Positions 16,670 to 23,999 of a DNA stretch of 64,000 bases are shown here, piece by piece (the first letter of the stretch is position 1; each line of letters begins with the position of its first letter). The translations under genes and the position numbers were made by a program. Where the stretch lies: positions 1,798,001 through 1,862,000 of the forward strand of contig CAVRIT010000001.1 in NCBI GenBank assembly GCA_963721345.1, read 5' to 3'. The notes below the pieces were generated by a model. That model was not told the DNA's origin, ran no database searches, and was given only the letters and a program-made list of their open reading frames with translations. This DNA is from JACDAN01 sp963721345. GTDB taxonomy: Bacteria; Actinomycetota; Thermoleophilia; Gaiellales; Gaiellaceae.

Positions 16670-17332
16670 CTACGGCTTCGCGGCGCGCGCGGATTTCAGC
16701 AGTGTCCCGCCGTCGACGACGAGTGTCGTGCCTGTGACGAAGTCCGCACCCACGAGAAAGAGAATCGCATCGGCCACGTCTTCCGGCGATCCGATCCGCC
16801 CCAGCAGCGTCTCCGCCGCGCGGCGCTCCTCCTGCCCCGGTTCGACCGCGACGGGGCCCGGCGCGATGCCGCACACGCGCACTTCGGGCGCCAGCGCTTT
16901 GGCGAAGACCTTGGTGAGCATCGTCAGTGCCGCCTTGGACGAGCAGTGGGCCGCGAACGACACCCACGGCTCGAGGCCCATCGCGTCTTCAATGTTGATC
17001 ACGAGCCCGCGCGAGGCGCGGAGGTGGGGTATGGCGGCCTGTGTGACGAAGAACGCGCCCTTGGCGGTGACGCCGAATGCCGCCTCCCAGTCGTCCTCGG
17101 TCACCTCGTCCACGGGCTTCGGCGTGAACCCCCCCGACGCGCCGTTGACGAGCAGGTCGAGGCCGCCCAGTTCGTCGACCGCGGTGCTGACGAGTGCCCG
17201 TGCGCTCTCGACCTCCGAGATGTCGCCGTGCACCCGGCCCGCCGCGAAGACCGTCCAGCCTTCCCCCTCCAGGCGTGCCGAGACCGCCGCGCCGACGCGG
17301 CCGGTTCCTCCCGTGACAAGCGCTCGAGGCAT
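16670..17332 (-). CDS. Short-chain dehydrogenase with altered catalytic residues
   Basis: A 220-residue SDR with GGTGRVG at 8-14 and LVNGASGG near 62 for cofactor binding, and the C-terminal GTTLVVDGGTLL of the FabG-like branch. The active-site Tyr is replaced: H129 sits in the YxxxK position with K133 kept. The position 13 residues earlier, normally Ser, is D116. It could still reduce substrates with Asp/His chemistry, as in pteridine-reductase-like variants, or be a binding protein. It is the first gene of the sigma/anti-sigma operon. Confidence 0.85.
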   Translation of the reverse strand: MPRALVTGGTGRVGAAVSARLEGEGWTVFAAGRVHGDISEVESARALVSTAVDELGGLDLLVNGASGGFTPKPVDEVTEDDWEAAFGVTAKGAFFVTQAAIPHLRASRGLVINIEDAMGLEPWVSFAAHCSSKAALTMLTKVFAKALAPEVRVCGIAPGPVAVEPGQEERRAAETLLGRIGSPEDVADAILFLVGADFVTGTTLVVDGGTLLKSARAAKP

Positions 17333-17438
17333 TCAGCCCAACTGTAAGGAGTTGTATGGACTTCTTTCGGATTTCAACTTTCGAGGATGCCCTGCGTCCG
17401 AATCGGGCAGTAGCGCTTTTAAAAGGGGGGTTCTGCAC

Positions 17439-18302
17439 ATGAGAAAGGCTCTACTGCTTGTCGTCTCCATCGTCGCGCTCGTCGCAACGGCTGTCGCCCT
17501 TGCGGCGGTCACGAGGGTGGTGTCGATCAAGCCCGCCGGGTTCAGCCCGGCTACCAGAACGATCGACACCGGCGACACGATCCGCTGGCGGAACGACGAC
17601 ACGGTCAACCACCAGGTCGTCGCCGACAACGGGCACTTCGCTTCGCCGGTCTTGCGGCCGACCCAGTCCTACACGAGGGTGTTCAACATTGCCGGTACGT
17701 ACCGGTACCGCGATGCGTTGGAGCCCGCTGAGCGGGGCACGATCGTCGTCAAGGGCGCGCCGCCCTCGATCTCGATCGCGTCGTCCGCGGGCACCGTCTT
17801 CTACGGCCGCGGAATCACGCTCAACGGCCTGATCTCGTCCGGAGCGGCCAACCAGACCGTCGAGATCTGGTCGCGGCCGTTCGACCAGAGCTCGTTCGTC
17901 AAGTCGGCCGAGCTGAAGACCGTCACCGCAGGCGGCTACGGCTGGTCGGACACGCCCGACGTGCTGACCGAGTACCAGGCTCGTTGGGGTAGTCGGAGCA
18001 GCGCGGTCATCTCGGTCGGCGTGAGGCCGATGATGACCTTCACGCGTCGTCCCGGGTACTTCATCGCCGGGGCGAAGGCCCGCAGCTCGTTGGCGGGCCG
18101 CTGGGTCTACCTCCAGCGACGTTCGCCGCTCGCGCAGTGGGTGAACGTCAAGAAGGTGCAGCTCGGCAGCACCGGCGCGAAGCGCTTCACGTACCAGCTG
18201 AAGAAGGGGCGGAACGTTCTGCGTCTCTTCATGACGACGAACCAGGCCGGCTCGGGCTACCTCTGGAGCCACAGCCGGACGCTCCTCGTCACCAAGCGCT
18301 AG
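17439..18302 (+). CDS. Secreted cupredoxin-like protein lacking copper ligands
   Basis: A 287-residue protein with a signal peptide (MRKALLLVVSIVALVATAVALAA) and a plastocyanin-like domain at about 27-100 (PAGFSPATRTIDTGDTIRWRNDD, then NHQVVADNGHF). The loop that normally carries Cys-x-x-His reads YRYRDALEP, so type 1 copper is unlikely. A second beta-rich half (about 105-287) contains Ig-like segments ISIASSAGTVFYGRGITLNG. Preceded by AAAAGGGGGG as ribosome site. Likely a cell-surface beta-sandwich protein; role unknown. Confidence 0.75.
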   Translation: MRKALLLVVSIVALVATAVALAAVTRVVSIKPAGFSPATRTIDTGDTIRWRNDDTVNHQVVADNGHFASPVLRPTQSYTRVFNIAGTYRYRDALEPAERGTIVVKGAPPSISIASSAGTVFYGRGITLNGLISSGAANQTVEIWSRPFDQSSFVKSAELKTVTAGGYGWSDTPDVLTEYQARWGSRSSAVISVGVRPMMTFTRRPGYFIAGAKARSSLAGRWVYLQRRSPLAQWVNVKKVQLGSTGAKRFTYQLKKGRNVLRLFMTTNQAGSGYLWSHSRTLLVTKR

Positions 18303-18312
18303 GACAGTTGTT

Positions 18313-18352
18313 CGGGGCCGGTCGGGGCGTCGTTATGCTCCGCCCGGCCCCG
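18313..18352 (+). repeat. Perfect 9-bp hairpin arms between cupredoxin-like and SOD genes
   Basis: CGGGGCCGG (18313-18321) pairs with CCGGCCCCG (18344-18352) around a 22-base loop region. It may be the terminator of the upstream gene or a leader element of the SOD mRNA. No U-run. Confidence 0.4.
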
Positions 18353-18375
18353 AAGTCTTTGCAAAGGAGAACGTC

Positions 18376-18999
18376 TTGGCGACGCTTGCGTTCAATCACG
18401 AAGAGATCGCTCCGCGCGAGCTGAAGCCGCGCCTCCATGAGCTCGACGGCATCTCGCGGGAGACGGTCGAGGCGCACTACAAGCTCTACCAGGGCTATGT
18501 CGCCAAGCGGAACGAGATCCTCGGCAAGCTGGCCGACGTCGATCTCTCAGCCGGGAACCAGGTCTACTCGGAGGTTCGTGCGCTCAAGGTCGACCTGACG
18601 TTCGCGATCGGCGGGATCAAGAACCACGAGATCTACTTCGAGCACCTCGGCGGCGACGGGGGAGACCCGAGCGACGCGATCGGCGATCTGATCGAGCGTG
18701 ACTTCGGGTCAGCAGCCAACTGGAAGGCCGACCTGGCGGCGACGGGGATGGCGGGCCGAGGCTGGGCGTGGACGGCGTACGACTGGGACGAAGGGCGTCT
18801 CTTCAACTACATCGGCGACGCGCAGAACACGTTCCCGATCTGGAACGCAACGCCGCTCGTCGCCCTCGACGTCTACGAGCACGCGTACTTCCTCGATTAC
18901 CAGACCGACCGTGCGTCCTACATCGAGGCGTTCTTCGCGAACCTCGACTGGTCGACGGTCAACGACTGGGTCAACGGGTATCAGATTCCGCTTCGCTGA
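18376..18999 (+). CDS. Iron/manganese superoxide dismutase
   Basis: A 207-residue protein starting at the TTG at 18376, which has AAAGGAG 6 bases upstream. All four metal ligands of the Fe/Mn family are present: H34 (HYKLYQGYV), H84 (KNHEIYFEHL), D165 and H169 (DVYEHAYFLDY). It converts superoxide to peroxide and oxygen, cytoplasmic by lack of a signal peptide. Sequence is divergent from textbook SodA/SodB in the N-terminal helix region; which metal is used cannot be read directly. Confidence 0.92.
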   Translation: MATLAFNHEEIAPRELKPRLHELDGISRETVEAHYKLYQGYVAKRNEILGKLADVDLSAGNQVYSEVRALKVDLTFAIGGIKNHEIYFEHLGGDGGDPSDAIGDLIERDFGSAANWKADLAATGMAGRGWAWTAYDWDEGRLFNYIGDAQNTFPIWNATPLVALDVYEHAYFLDYQTDRASYIEAFFANLDWSTVNDWVNGYQIPLR

Positions 19000-19004
19000 T
19001 CGTT

Positions 19005-19032
19005 TCGCTGAAAGTCTCTCGACTTTCAGCGA
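19005..19032 (+). terminator. Hairpin after the superoxide dismutase gene
   Basis: TCGCTGAAAGT (19005-19015) and ACTTTCAGCGA (19022-19032) form a perfect 11-bp stem with a 6-base loop, 6 bp after the stop. Likely transcription terminator, though no T-run follows. Confidence 0.65.
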
Positions 19033-19092
19033 GCGTATGAAGCCGGGCGGCCTTCGGCCGCGCGGCCCAGGTGCTGGGCGGCGCTTCCTTCT

Positions 19093-20094
19093 CTAGGTGC
19101 GGTTGTGGCGAAACCGGCTAAGCCGGTTTCGCGGCGAGCCACTCTCTGAGACTGAGGTGTGGCGCGTCTCGTTGCCCGCGAGCTCTGCTCGTAGCTCGCC
19201 GACGGTTCCTTCCCGCTCCGCGACGACGTCGTGCGTGTGGATCGTCTCTAGGTTGATCTGGCGCGAGAACAGGAAATCGCCGTCGCCGAGCCCCGGGTAG
19301 GTGTCCAGCGTGCCCTGGAGAGCGAGACGCACCGAGTCCTCGACGAAGCGCGGCTGGAGGTGGGCGTGCTCGACGACGAAGAGCTCGTCGGGCCGCTTCA
19401 GGAGCTCGTAGACCGGCGAGCTCATCGACGACTCGACGATCTGGACGAGCTGCTCGGCGTTCACGCGCTGCTCGGTGCCGACGAACAGCGTCCCGCGCCC
19501 GCGCTGGTTGTGCGTGGCGAGCGGGACGAGCTCGAGGATGCGCTCGACGTCGCCTTCCGCAAACCCGGCCTCGAGCAGGCGGGCCGCAGCCGATCCCCGG
19601 ACGAGACCCTGCGCGCAGGGGCAGGCGTTGATGCCCGCCGCCTCGACCCCGACGACTCGCCGGACAGCTCGGCCGCTCGCTGCGGCGATCCCGACGAGCG
19701 CGACCATCTCCTGCGTCGCGAGGTTCGTGACCGGCGTACGGCGTTCGACCGGATAGCGGGCGACGATCTGGGTCTCCGCGCGGCCCGCGCCCTGCCGCTC
19801 GACGACACGCTCCGCGATGTGCGCCGCGAGCTCCTCGATCAGGAACGCCTCCTCGAGCACGACCTCCTCGATCGCCTCCTCGAACACCTCGGGGAAGCGC
19901 GACATGTGGACGCCCTTCTGCGCTCCCCCGAGATCGACGGTGCACTCGATCTCGGCCGCGATCAGCTTCTCGGCGTCGCCGTAGCGGATCCGGATCGCCT
20001 TGGAGACTCCGCGGACTCCGGCACGAGACAACCCGAGACGCACCTCCGGCTCCGAGGCCTGCAGATCCTCCAGGAAATGGCGCACATCGGTCAT
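19093..20094 (-). CDS. folE2: GTP cyclohydrolase FolE2 (COG1469)
   Basis: A 333-residue protein from the ATG at 20094 (MTDVRHFLEDLQ). It has GVSKAIRIRYGD, the FolE2 core GINACPCAQGLVRG with the zinc-binding Cys, LATHNQRGRGTLFVGT, and VEHAHLQPRFVEDSVR as in FolE2/MptA. It converts GTP to 7,8-dihydroneopterin triphosphate, the first step of folate synthesis, and is the zinc-independent alternative to FolE. The last 30 residues (about NETRHTSVSESGS to NRT) exceed the usual end near VGELRAELA and are encoded by a hairpin at 19108-19132. Divergent from the HisKA gene by 9 bp. Confidence 0.92.
   Translation of the reverse strand: MTDVRHFLEDLQASEPEVRLGLSRAGVRGVSKAIRIRYGDAEKLIAAEIECTVDLGGAQKGVHMSRFPEVFEEAIEEVVLEEAFLIEELAAHIAERVVERQGAGRAETQIVARYPVERRTPVTNLATQEMVALVGIAAASGRAVRRVVGVEAAGINACPCAQGLVRGSAAARLLEAGFAEGDVERILELVPLATHNQRGRGTLFVGTEQRVNAEQLVQIVESSMSSPVYELLKRPDELFVVEHAHLQPRFVEDSVRLALQGTLDTYPGLGDGDFLFSRQINLETIHTHDVVAEREGTVGELRAELAGNETRHTSVSESGSPRNRLSRFRHNRT
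19108..19132 (-). repeat. Perfect 11-bp inverted repeat inside the 3' end of folE2
   Basis: GCGAAACCGGC (19108-19118) and GCCGGTTTCGC (19122-19132) around a TAA loop. It lies in codons for the extra C-terminal tail, so the stem may be the original terminator of folE2 now read through. Confidence 0.55.
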
Positions 20095-20103
20095 GCGTGG
20101 ATA

Positions 20104-20712
20104 ATGCCCGCGATCAAACACCCAACCGTGGCTCCCCACTTCGCCCAGCTGGTTTCACTCGCGTGCCACGACCTCCGGACGCCGCTCGCGACGGCGTCCG
20201 GCTTCGCGCGCACGCTCGAGCGGCTCGACGATCTCGAGCCGCCTGCCGACCGCTACATCGAGATGATCGGCGCCGCGACGGACCAGCTCGCGGAGCTCCT
20301 CGACCTGCTCAGCGTCGCCGCCCGGATCCAAGACCAGCGATACGAGCCGCAGCTGCGGACGGCGAACGCGCGCGAGCTGGCCGAGGCAGCCGCGGCACGG
20401 ATCGGGGATGGGCGCGTCACGATCGACGGAGACGGCGGCGCGGAGGTTCGTGCCGACCCCGACTGGGCGGCCGTCGCGCTCGCTTCGATCGCCGAGGCTG
20501 CACGGCGGCACGGTGGTCTGGAGCAGATCGCGCTCAGCGTTGCCGGCGTCCAGGTCGAGATCGGCCCGATCGTCGAGTCCGCCGGCCCCGTCGCGATCGG
20601 CGAGGAGCTGCGGGATTTCGCGGCGGCCGTCGGGACGCTCGTTCTGCAAACGAGTGGAGCCGGCGTGGTGCTGCAGGACGGCGCTCTCGTCGTTCGGTTC
20701 CCGCCGCCCTAG
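20104..20712 (+). CDS. HisKA-domain protein without recognisable kinase ATPase domain
   Basis: A 202-residue protein. CHDLRTPLATASGFARTLERL (H22) is a clear H-box with the dimerisation helix of histidine kinases, and a second helix follows (YIEMIGAATDQLAELLDLLSVAARIQ). The rest (about 90-202) has the length of a HATPase domain but shows no N-box, G1 (DxGxG) or G2 motif. It could act as a phosphotransfer or dimerisation partner, or be an inactive kinase remnant. No membrane segment. Divergent from folE2 with only 9 bp between starts. Confidence 0.65.
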   Translation: MPAIKHPTVAPHFAQLVSLACHDLRTPLATASGFARTLERLDDLEPPADRYIEMIGAATDQLAELLDLLSVAARIQDQRYEPQLRTANARELAEAAAARIGDGRVTIDGDGGAEVRADPDWAAVALASIAEAARRHGGLEQIALSVAGVQVEIGPIVESAGPVAIGEELRDFAAAVGTLVLQTSGAGVVLQDGALVVRFPPP

Positions 20713-20719
20713 GGACTCG

Positions 20720-21547
20720 CTACCTCAGGAGCCGCGACAGCCGCCGGTCCTTCAGCGTCCTCCCACCTGTCTGGCAGGTCGGGCAGTAGAAGATCGTGTG
20801 CTCCTCGAAGTCGACCTGGGCGATCGGCGTACCGCAGGCGTGGCACGGCTCGCCGAGCTTCCTGTGGACGCGGTACGTGCGGTCGTCCTTCGCGCCGCGC
20901 TCGCGTAGCTCGAGCCCGCGCGCGAGCTCGGCGTCGATCGCGTCCGCCAGGCGCTCCACCTCCTCCGGCCCGAGATCCTTCGTCAGCGCGTACGGCGAGA
21001 GCTGCGCGTGGTGGAGGATCTCGTTCGCCCAGGCGCGCCCGATCCCCGCGAGGGCCCGCTGGTCGCGGAGCAGGGAGTGGAGCCGCCGGGAGTCGCCGGC
21101 GCAGACCTCGGCGAGCCGCTCGGCGCCGATGCCGTACGCCTCGGGCCCGAGATGCTCCAGCTCGGCCTCGGCCGCCTCCGGCGTGAGCAGCCAGACGCCC
21201 GCGCGCTTCTTCGCTCCTGCCTCGGTGAGCACGAGTTGCGCGCCGCCCTGGAACTCCAGCCGGAACGCGGGGGTCTTCGGACCTGCCTCACCGGCTCGGA
21301 GGTACTTGAGCCGCCCAGCGGTCATCAGGTGGACGAGCAGGACGAGCTCGCCGTCGTCGGTGGGGAAGAGCAGCCGCTTCCCGCGCCGCTCGACGCCCTC
21401 GAAGCGCCGACCCTCGAGCGCCGAGGGCGGCGGGTCGTACGTCTTGAGCGTCGCGATGTGCGCGGGGCCGGCCTTGGCGACGGGGAACGCGCGAACGGGC
21501 TCGTCGAGCTGGCGCCGCCACGCCTCCATCTCCGGAAATTCAGGCAT
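20720..21547 (-). CDS. mutM: Formamidopyrimidine-DNA glycosylase (MutM/Fpg/Nei family)
   Basis: A 275-residue protein starting MPEFPEME, so the mature N-terminal Pro and Glu catalytic residues are present. It has GVERRGKRLLF with the conserved Lys, a helix-two-turn-helix region (LAGIGRAWANEILHHAQLSP) and a C-terminal zinc finger CHACG...YCPTCQTGGRTL. It excises oxidised purines and cuts the abasic site. The family also contains Nei-like enzymes, so substrate preference is uncertain. Convergent with the HisKA gene; 22 bp from the divergent asparaginase start. Confidence 0.9.
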   Translation of the reverse strand: MPEFPEMEAWRRQLDEPVRAFPVAKAGPAHIATLKTYDPPPSALEGRRFEGVERRGKRLLFPTDDGELVLLVHLMTAGRLKYLRAGEAGPKTPAFRLEFQGGAQLVLTEAGAKKRAGVWLLTPEAAEAELEHLGPEAYGIGAERLAEVCAGDSRRLHSLLRDQRALAGIGRAWANEILHHAQLSPYALTKDLGPEEVERLADAIDAELARGLELRERGAKDDRTYRVHRKLGEPCHACGTPIAQVDFEEHTIFYCPTCQTGGRTLKDRRLSRLLR

Positions 21548-21569
21548 CTGGCACTAGGGTCCCGCTTCC

Positions 21570-22454
21570 ATGGCCGAGCCGATCACGGTAGCCGTCAGCC
21601 GAGGCGAGACGGTGGAGTCGCGCCATCGCGTTCACGCCGTGGCGGTCCAGGACGGAAACGTGGTCGCGGAGGCGGGGGACGGCGGGCTCCTCACCTTCAT
21701 GCGCTCGGCGGCCAAGCCGCTTCAGGCCCTGCCTCTCGCGCGTGCCGTGCCGGAGCTGTCCGAAGAGGAGATCGCGATCGCGAGCGCCTCGCACCTCGGG
21801 CGCCCCGAGCAGCTGGCGGCGGTGCGCTCGCTCCTCGAGCGCGCGCCGGCGGCCGAGGACGAGCTCGAGTGCGGGGAGGAGGGCGAGCCGCCCGCCAAGA
21901 TCAAGCACAACTGCTCCGGCAAGCACGCCGGGATGCTCGCGCTCTGCCGGGCGCACGGCTGGGACTCGCGGGGCTATCGCCTGCCCGACCACCCGTGCCA
22001 GCGGACGATGCGCACGGAGGTGGCTCGCGCGGCGGACCTCGACGAAACGGAGCTGGAGACGGGCACCGACGGGTGCGGCGTCGTCGCCTTCGCGCTGTCC
22101 CTCGAGCGGATGGCGCTCGCCTTCGCACGCCTCGAGCAGCTCGACGGCGGCGACCGCGTGGCGGCGGCGATGAGGGCGCACCCCGCCCTGATCCGTGGGC
22201 CCGCCGCGGTCGACACGACGATCATGAGGACGCACGAGGGCTGGATCGCGAAGCTGGGCGCAGAAGGGATCGTCTGCGCCGCCGGTCCACGCGGGCTCGG
22301 GGTCGCGCTCAAGGTCGAAGACGGGGCGGGCCGGGTGCTCGGCCCCGCGGTCGCGTCGTTCCTCGCGCGTCTCGGCTTCCCTGTGGAGAAGCTCGAGCGC
22401 GTCCCGGTCGAGAACAGCCGGGCCGAGGCGGTCGGCGAGATTCGCGCCGAATAG
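21570..22454 (+). CDS. L-asparaginase II family protein (thermolabile AnsA-type)
   Basis: A 294-residue protein with the family motifs FMRSAAKPLQALPL, ASASHLGRPEQ, HNCSGKHAGMLALC (about 111-124) and ETGTDGCGV. This family (Rhizobium etli AnsA, Pfam asparaginase II) hydrolyses asparagine to aspartate and ammonia and differs from E. coli AnsB. Cytoplasmic. It ends 142 bp before the primary sigma factor gene. The start is an ATG with no strong ribosome site, close to the divergent mutM. Confidence 0.87.
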   Translation: MAEPITVAVSRGETVESRHRVHAVAVQDGNVVAEAGDGGLLTFMRSAAKPLQALPLARAVPELSEEEIAIASASHLGRPEQLAAVRSLLERAPAAEDELECGEEGEPPAKIKHNCSGKHAGMLALCRAHGWDSRGYRLPDHPCQRTMRTEVARAADLDETELETGTDGCGVVAFALSLERMALAFARLEQLDGGDRVAAAMRAHPALIRGPAAVDTTIMRTHEGWIAKLGAEGIVCAAGPRGLGVALKVEDGAGRVLGPAVASFLARLGFPVEKLERVPVENSRAEAVGEIRAE

Positions 22455-22473
22455 CACTTGTGGAAAAAAGTGT

Positions 22474-22501
22474 TTGCCCTCTGTGGAGAGCGTTGTATAT
22501 T
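22474..22501 (+). promoter_or_regulatory. Candidate sigma-70 promoter of the primary sigma factor gene
   Basis: TTGCCC at 22474-22479, a 16-bp spacer and TATATT at 22496-22501, about 95 bp before the ATG. It is the most AT-rich patch in this region. The spacer is at the short limit of normal. Confidence 0.45.
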
Positions 22502-22596
22502 CGAGCGGCCGGAGGGGAGTCGGGGCAATCAACAGCCCGCCTCTCTTCGTGCAGCGGTCGAACCTCCCCGTCCCCCGCACGAGAAAGCGAGGCCCC

Positions 22597-23703
22597 ATGC
22601 TCACGGTCGACATCTCGCTCCCCGACGTCGAAGAGCTTCACAAGCTCGTCCAGGAGGGTCAGGAAAGAGGGTTCCTCACCTACGACGAGATCGTCTCGGG
22701 GCTCGAGGAGGTCGACCTGACGAAGGAGCAGGTCGAGGACTTCTACACCTACCTGATCGACCACTCGATCGAGCTCGTCGAGGGCGAGCAGCACAAGCAC
22801 CCGCCCCACGAGCAGCCCGCGCTTGCCGAGGAAGAGGCGAACGCGAAGACGCCGAAGCTCGACCTGACCGTCGAGCCGTCCCTCGACTCGCTGCGGCTCT
22901 ACCTGCGCGAGATCGGGAAGGTGCCACTCCTCACCGCCGACCAGGAGGTGTACCTCGCGAAGCGGATCGAGCGCGGCGACATGATCGCCAAGACGCAGAT
23001 GATCGAGGCGAACCTTCGCCTCGTCGTCTCGATCGCGAAGGGGTATCTCGGCCGCGGCCTGTCCTTCCTCGACCTGATCCAGGAGGGTTCGCTCGGGCTG
23101 ATCAGAGCGGTCGAGAAGTTCGACTACCGCAAGGGCTTCAAGTTCTCGACCTACGCGACGTGGTGGATCCGCCAGGCCGTGACGCGGGCGATCGCCGACA
23201 AGGCGCGGACGATCCGCATCCCGGTGCACATGGTCGAGAAGCTGAACAAGGTCGTCCACATCGAGCGCCAGCTCGTGCAGCGTCTCGGCCGGGAGCCAGA
23301 GCCCGAGGAGATCGCGCTGGAGCTCGAGATGACGGTGGACGAGGTTCGCGAGATCCTGCGGATGTCCCAGCTACCGGTGTCGCTCGAGAAGCCGATCGGC
23401 GAGGACGAAGAGTCGGAGCTCGGCGACTTCGTCGAGGACGACTCGGCCGAGTCGCCGTTCGACACCGCGTCGGTGATGCTGCGGCGCGAAGACGTCCAGA
23501 AGGCGCTCGACTCGCTGCCGGATCGCGAGCGGAAGGTGATCGAGCTCCGCTACGGACTGCTCGGGCACCAGCCGTTCACGCTCGAGGAAGTTGGCCGCGC
23601 GTTCGGCGTGACGCGCGAGCGCATCCGGCAGATCGAGAACACGACGCTGAAGCGACTCGAAACGCTCCCAGAAGCCCAGGGCCTTCGGGACGCGTCGGCT
23701 TAG
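22597..23703 (+). CDS. rpoD: Primary RNA polymerase sigma factor (RpoD/SigA type)
   Basis: A 368-residue protein from the ATG at 22597. The N-terminal 80 residues (EELHKLVQEGQERGFLTYDEI) are region 1.1-like. Region 1.2/2 has SLRLYLREIGKVPLLT, LRLVVSIAKGYLGRGLSFLDLIQEG and FKFSTYATWWIRQAVTRAI. Region 3 follows, and region 4 is FTLEEVGRAFGVTRERIRQIENT. Complete region 1.1 and a full set of regions mark it as the housekeeping sigma. A convergent hairpin lies downstream. Confidence 0.93.
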   Translation: MLTVDISLPDVEELHKLVQEGQERGFLTYDEIVSGLEEVDLTKEQVEDFYTYLIDHSIELVEGEQHKHPPHEQPALAEEEANAKTPKLDLTVEPSLDSLRLYLREIGKVPLLTADQEVYLAKRIERGDMIAKTQMIEANLRLVVSIAKGYLGRGLSFLDLIQEGSLGLIRAVEKFDYRKGFKFSTYATWWIRQAVTRAIADKARTIRIPVHMVEKLNKVVHIERQLVQRLGREPEPEEIALELEMTVDEVREILRMSQLPVSLEKPIGEDEESELGDFVEDDSAESPFDTASVMLRREDVQKALDSLPDRERKVIELRYGLLGHQPFTLEEVGRAFGVTRERIRQIENTTLKRLETLPEAQGLRDASA

Positions 23704-23726
23704 GCGAGCGAACAAGCCTCAACTTG

Positions 23727-23753
23727 CCTCAAGGGGCTCTGACCCCCTTGAGG
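23727..23753. terminator. Bidirectional hairpin between rpoD and zinc-ribbon gene
   Basis: CCTCAAGGGG (23727-23736) pairs with CCCCTTGAGG (23744-23753) around a 7-base loop, between two convergent genes. Probably terminates both. Confidence 0.65.
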
Positions 23754-23764
23754 GTGGTCGAGGG

Positions 23765-23929
23765 TTACGCGACGTCTACGACGGGCTCGACTCGCTCGAG
23801 CGGCATGAAGAGCTTGCAGTGCGGACACTTGAGGCCCGCCAGCTCGCTTTTCGGTCCCAGCACCTCGGCACGGAACGGCTTGCGGCAGTGGGCGCAGGTC
23901 ACGTCGTAGACAGAGCGGTCTTTCCTCAT
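23765..23929 (-). CDS. Small zinc-ribbon protein
   Basis: A 54-residue protein starting MRKDRSVYDVTCAHCRKPF, with two CxxC pairs (CAHC and CPHC) separated by about 20 residues, a zinc-ribbon pattern. I chose the ATG at 23929; a longer upstream frame would enter the divergent FAD reductase region. Possibly a nucleic-acid or protein-binding accessory. Function unknown. Confidence 0.7.
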   Translation of the reverse strand: MRKDRSVYDVTCAHCRKPFRAEVLGPKSELAGLKCPHCKLFMPLERVEPVVDVA

Positions 23930-23999
23930 CGGCCAGGAAGCTAGCAGCGGAAAACCGACCCGCTGCGGAATGTGAGCGAAGTCAGGCAAGCTTGCCCGC

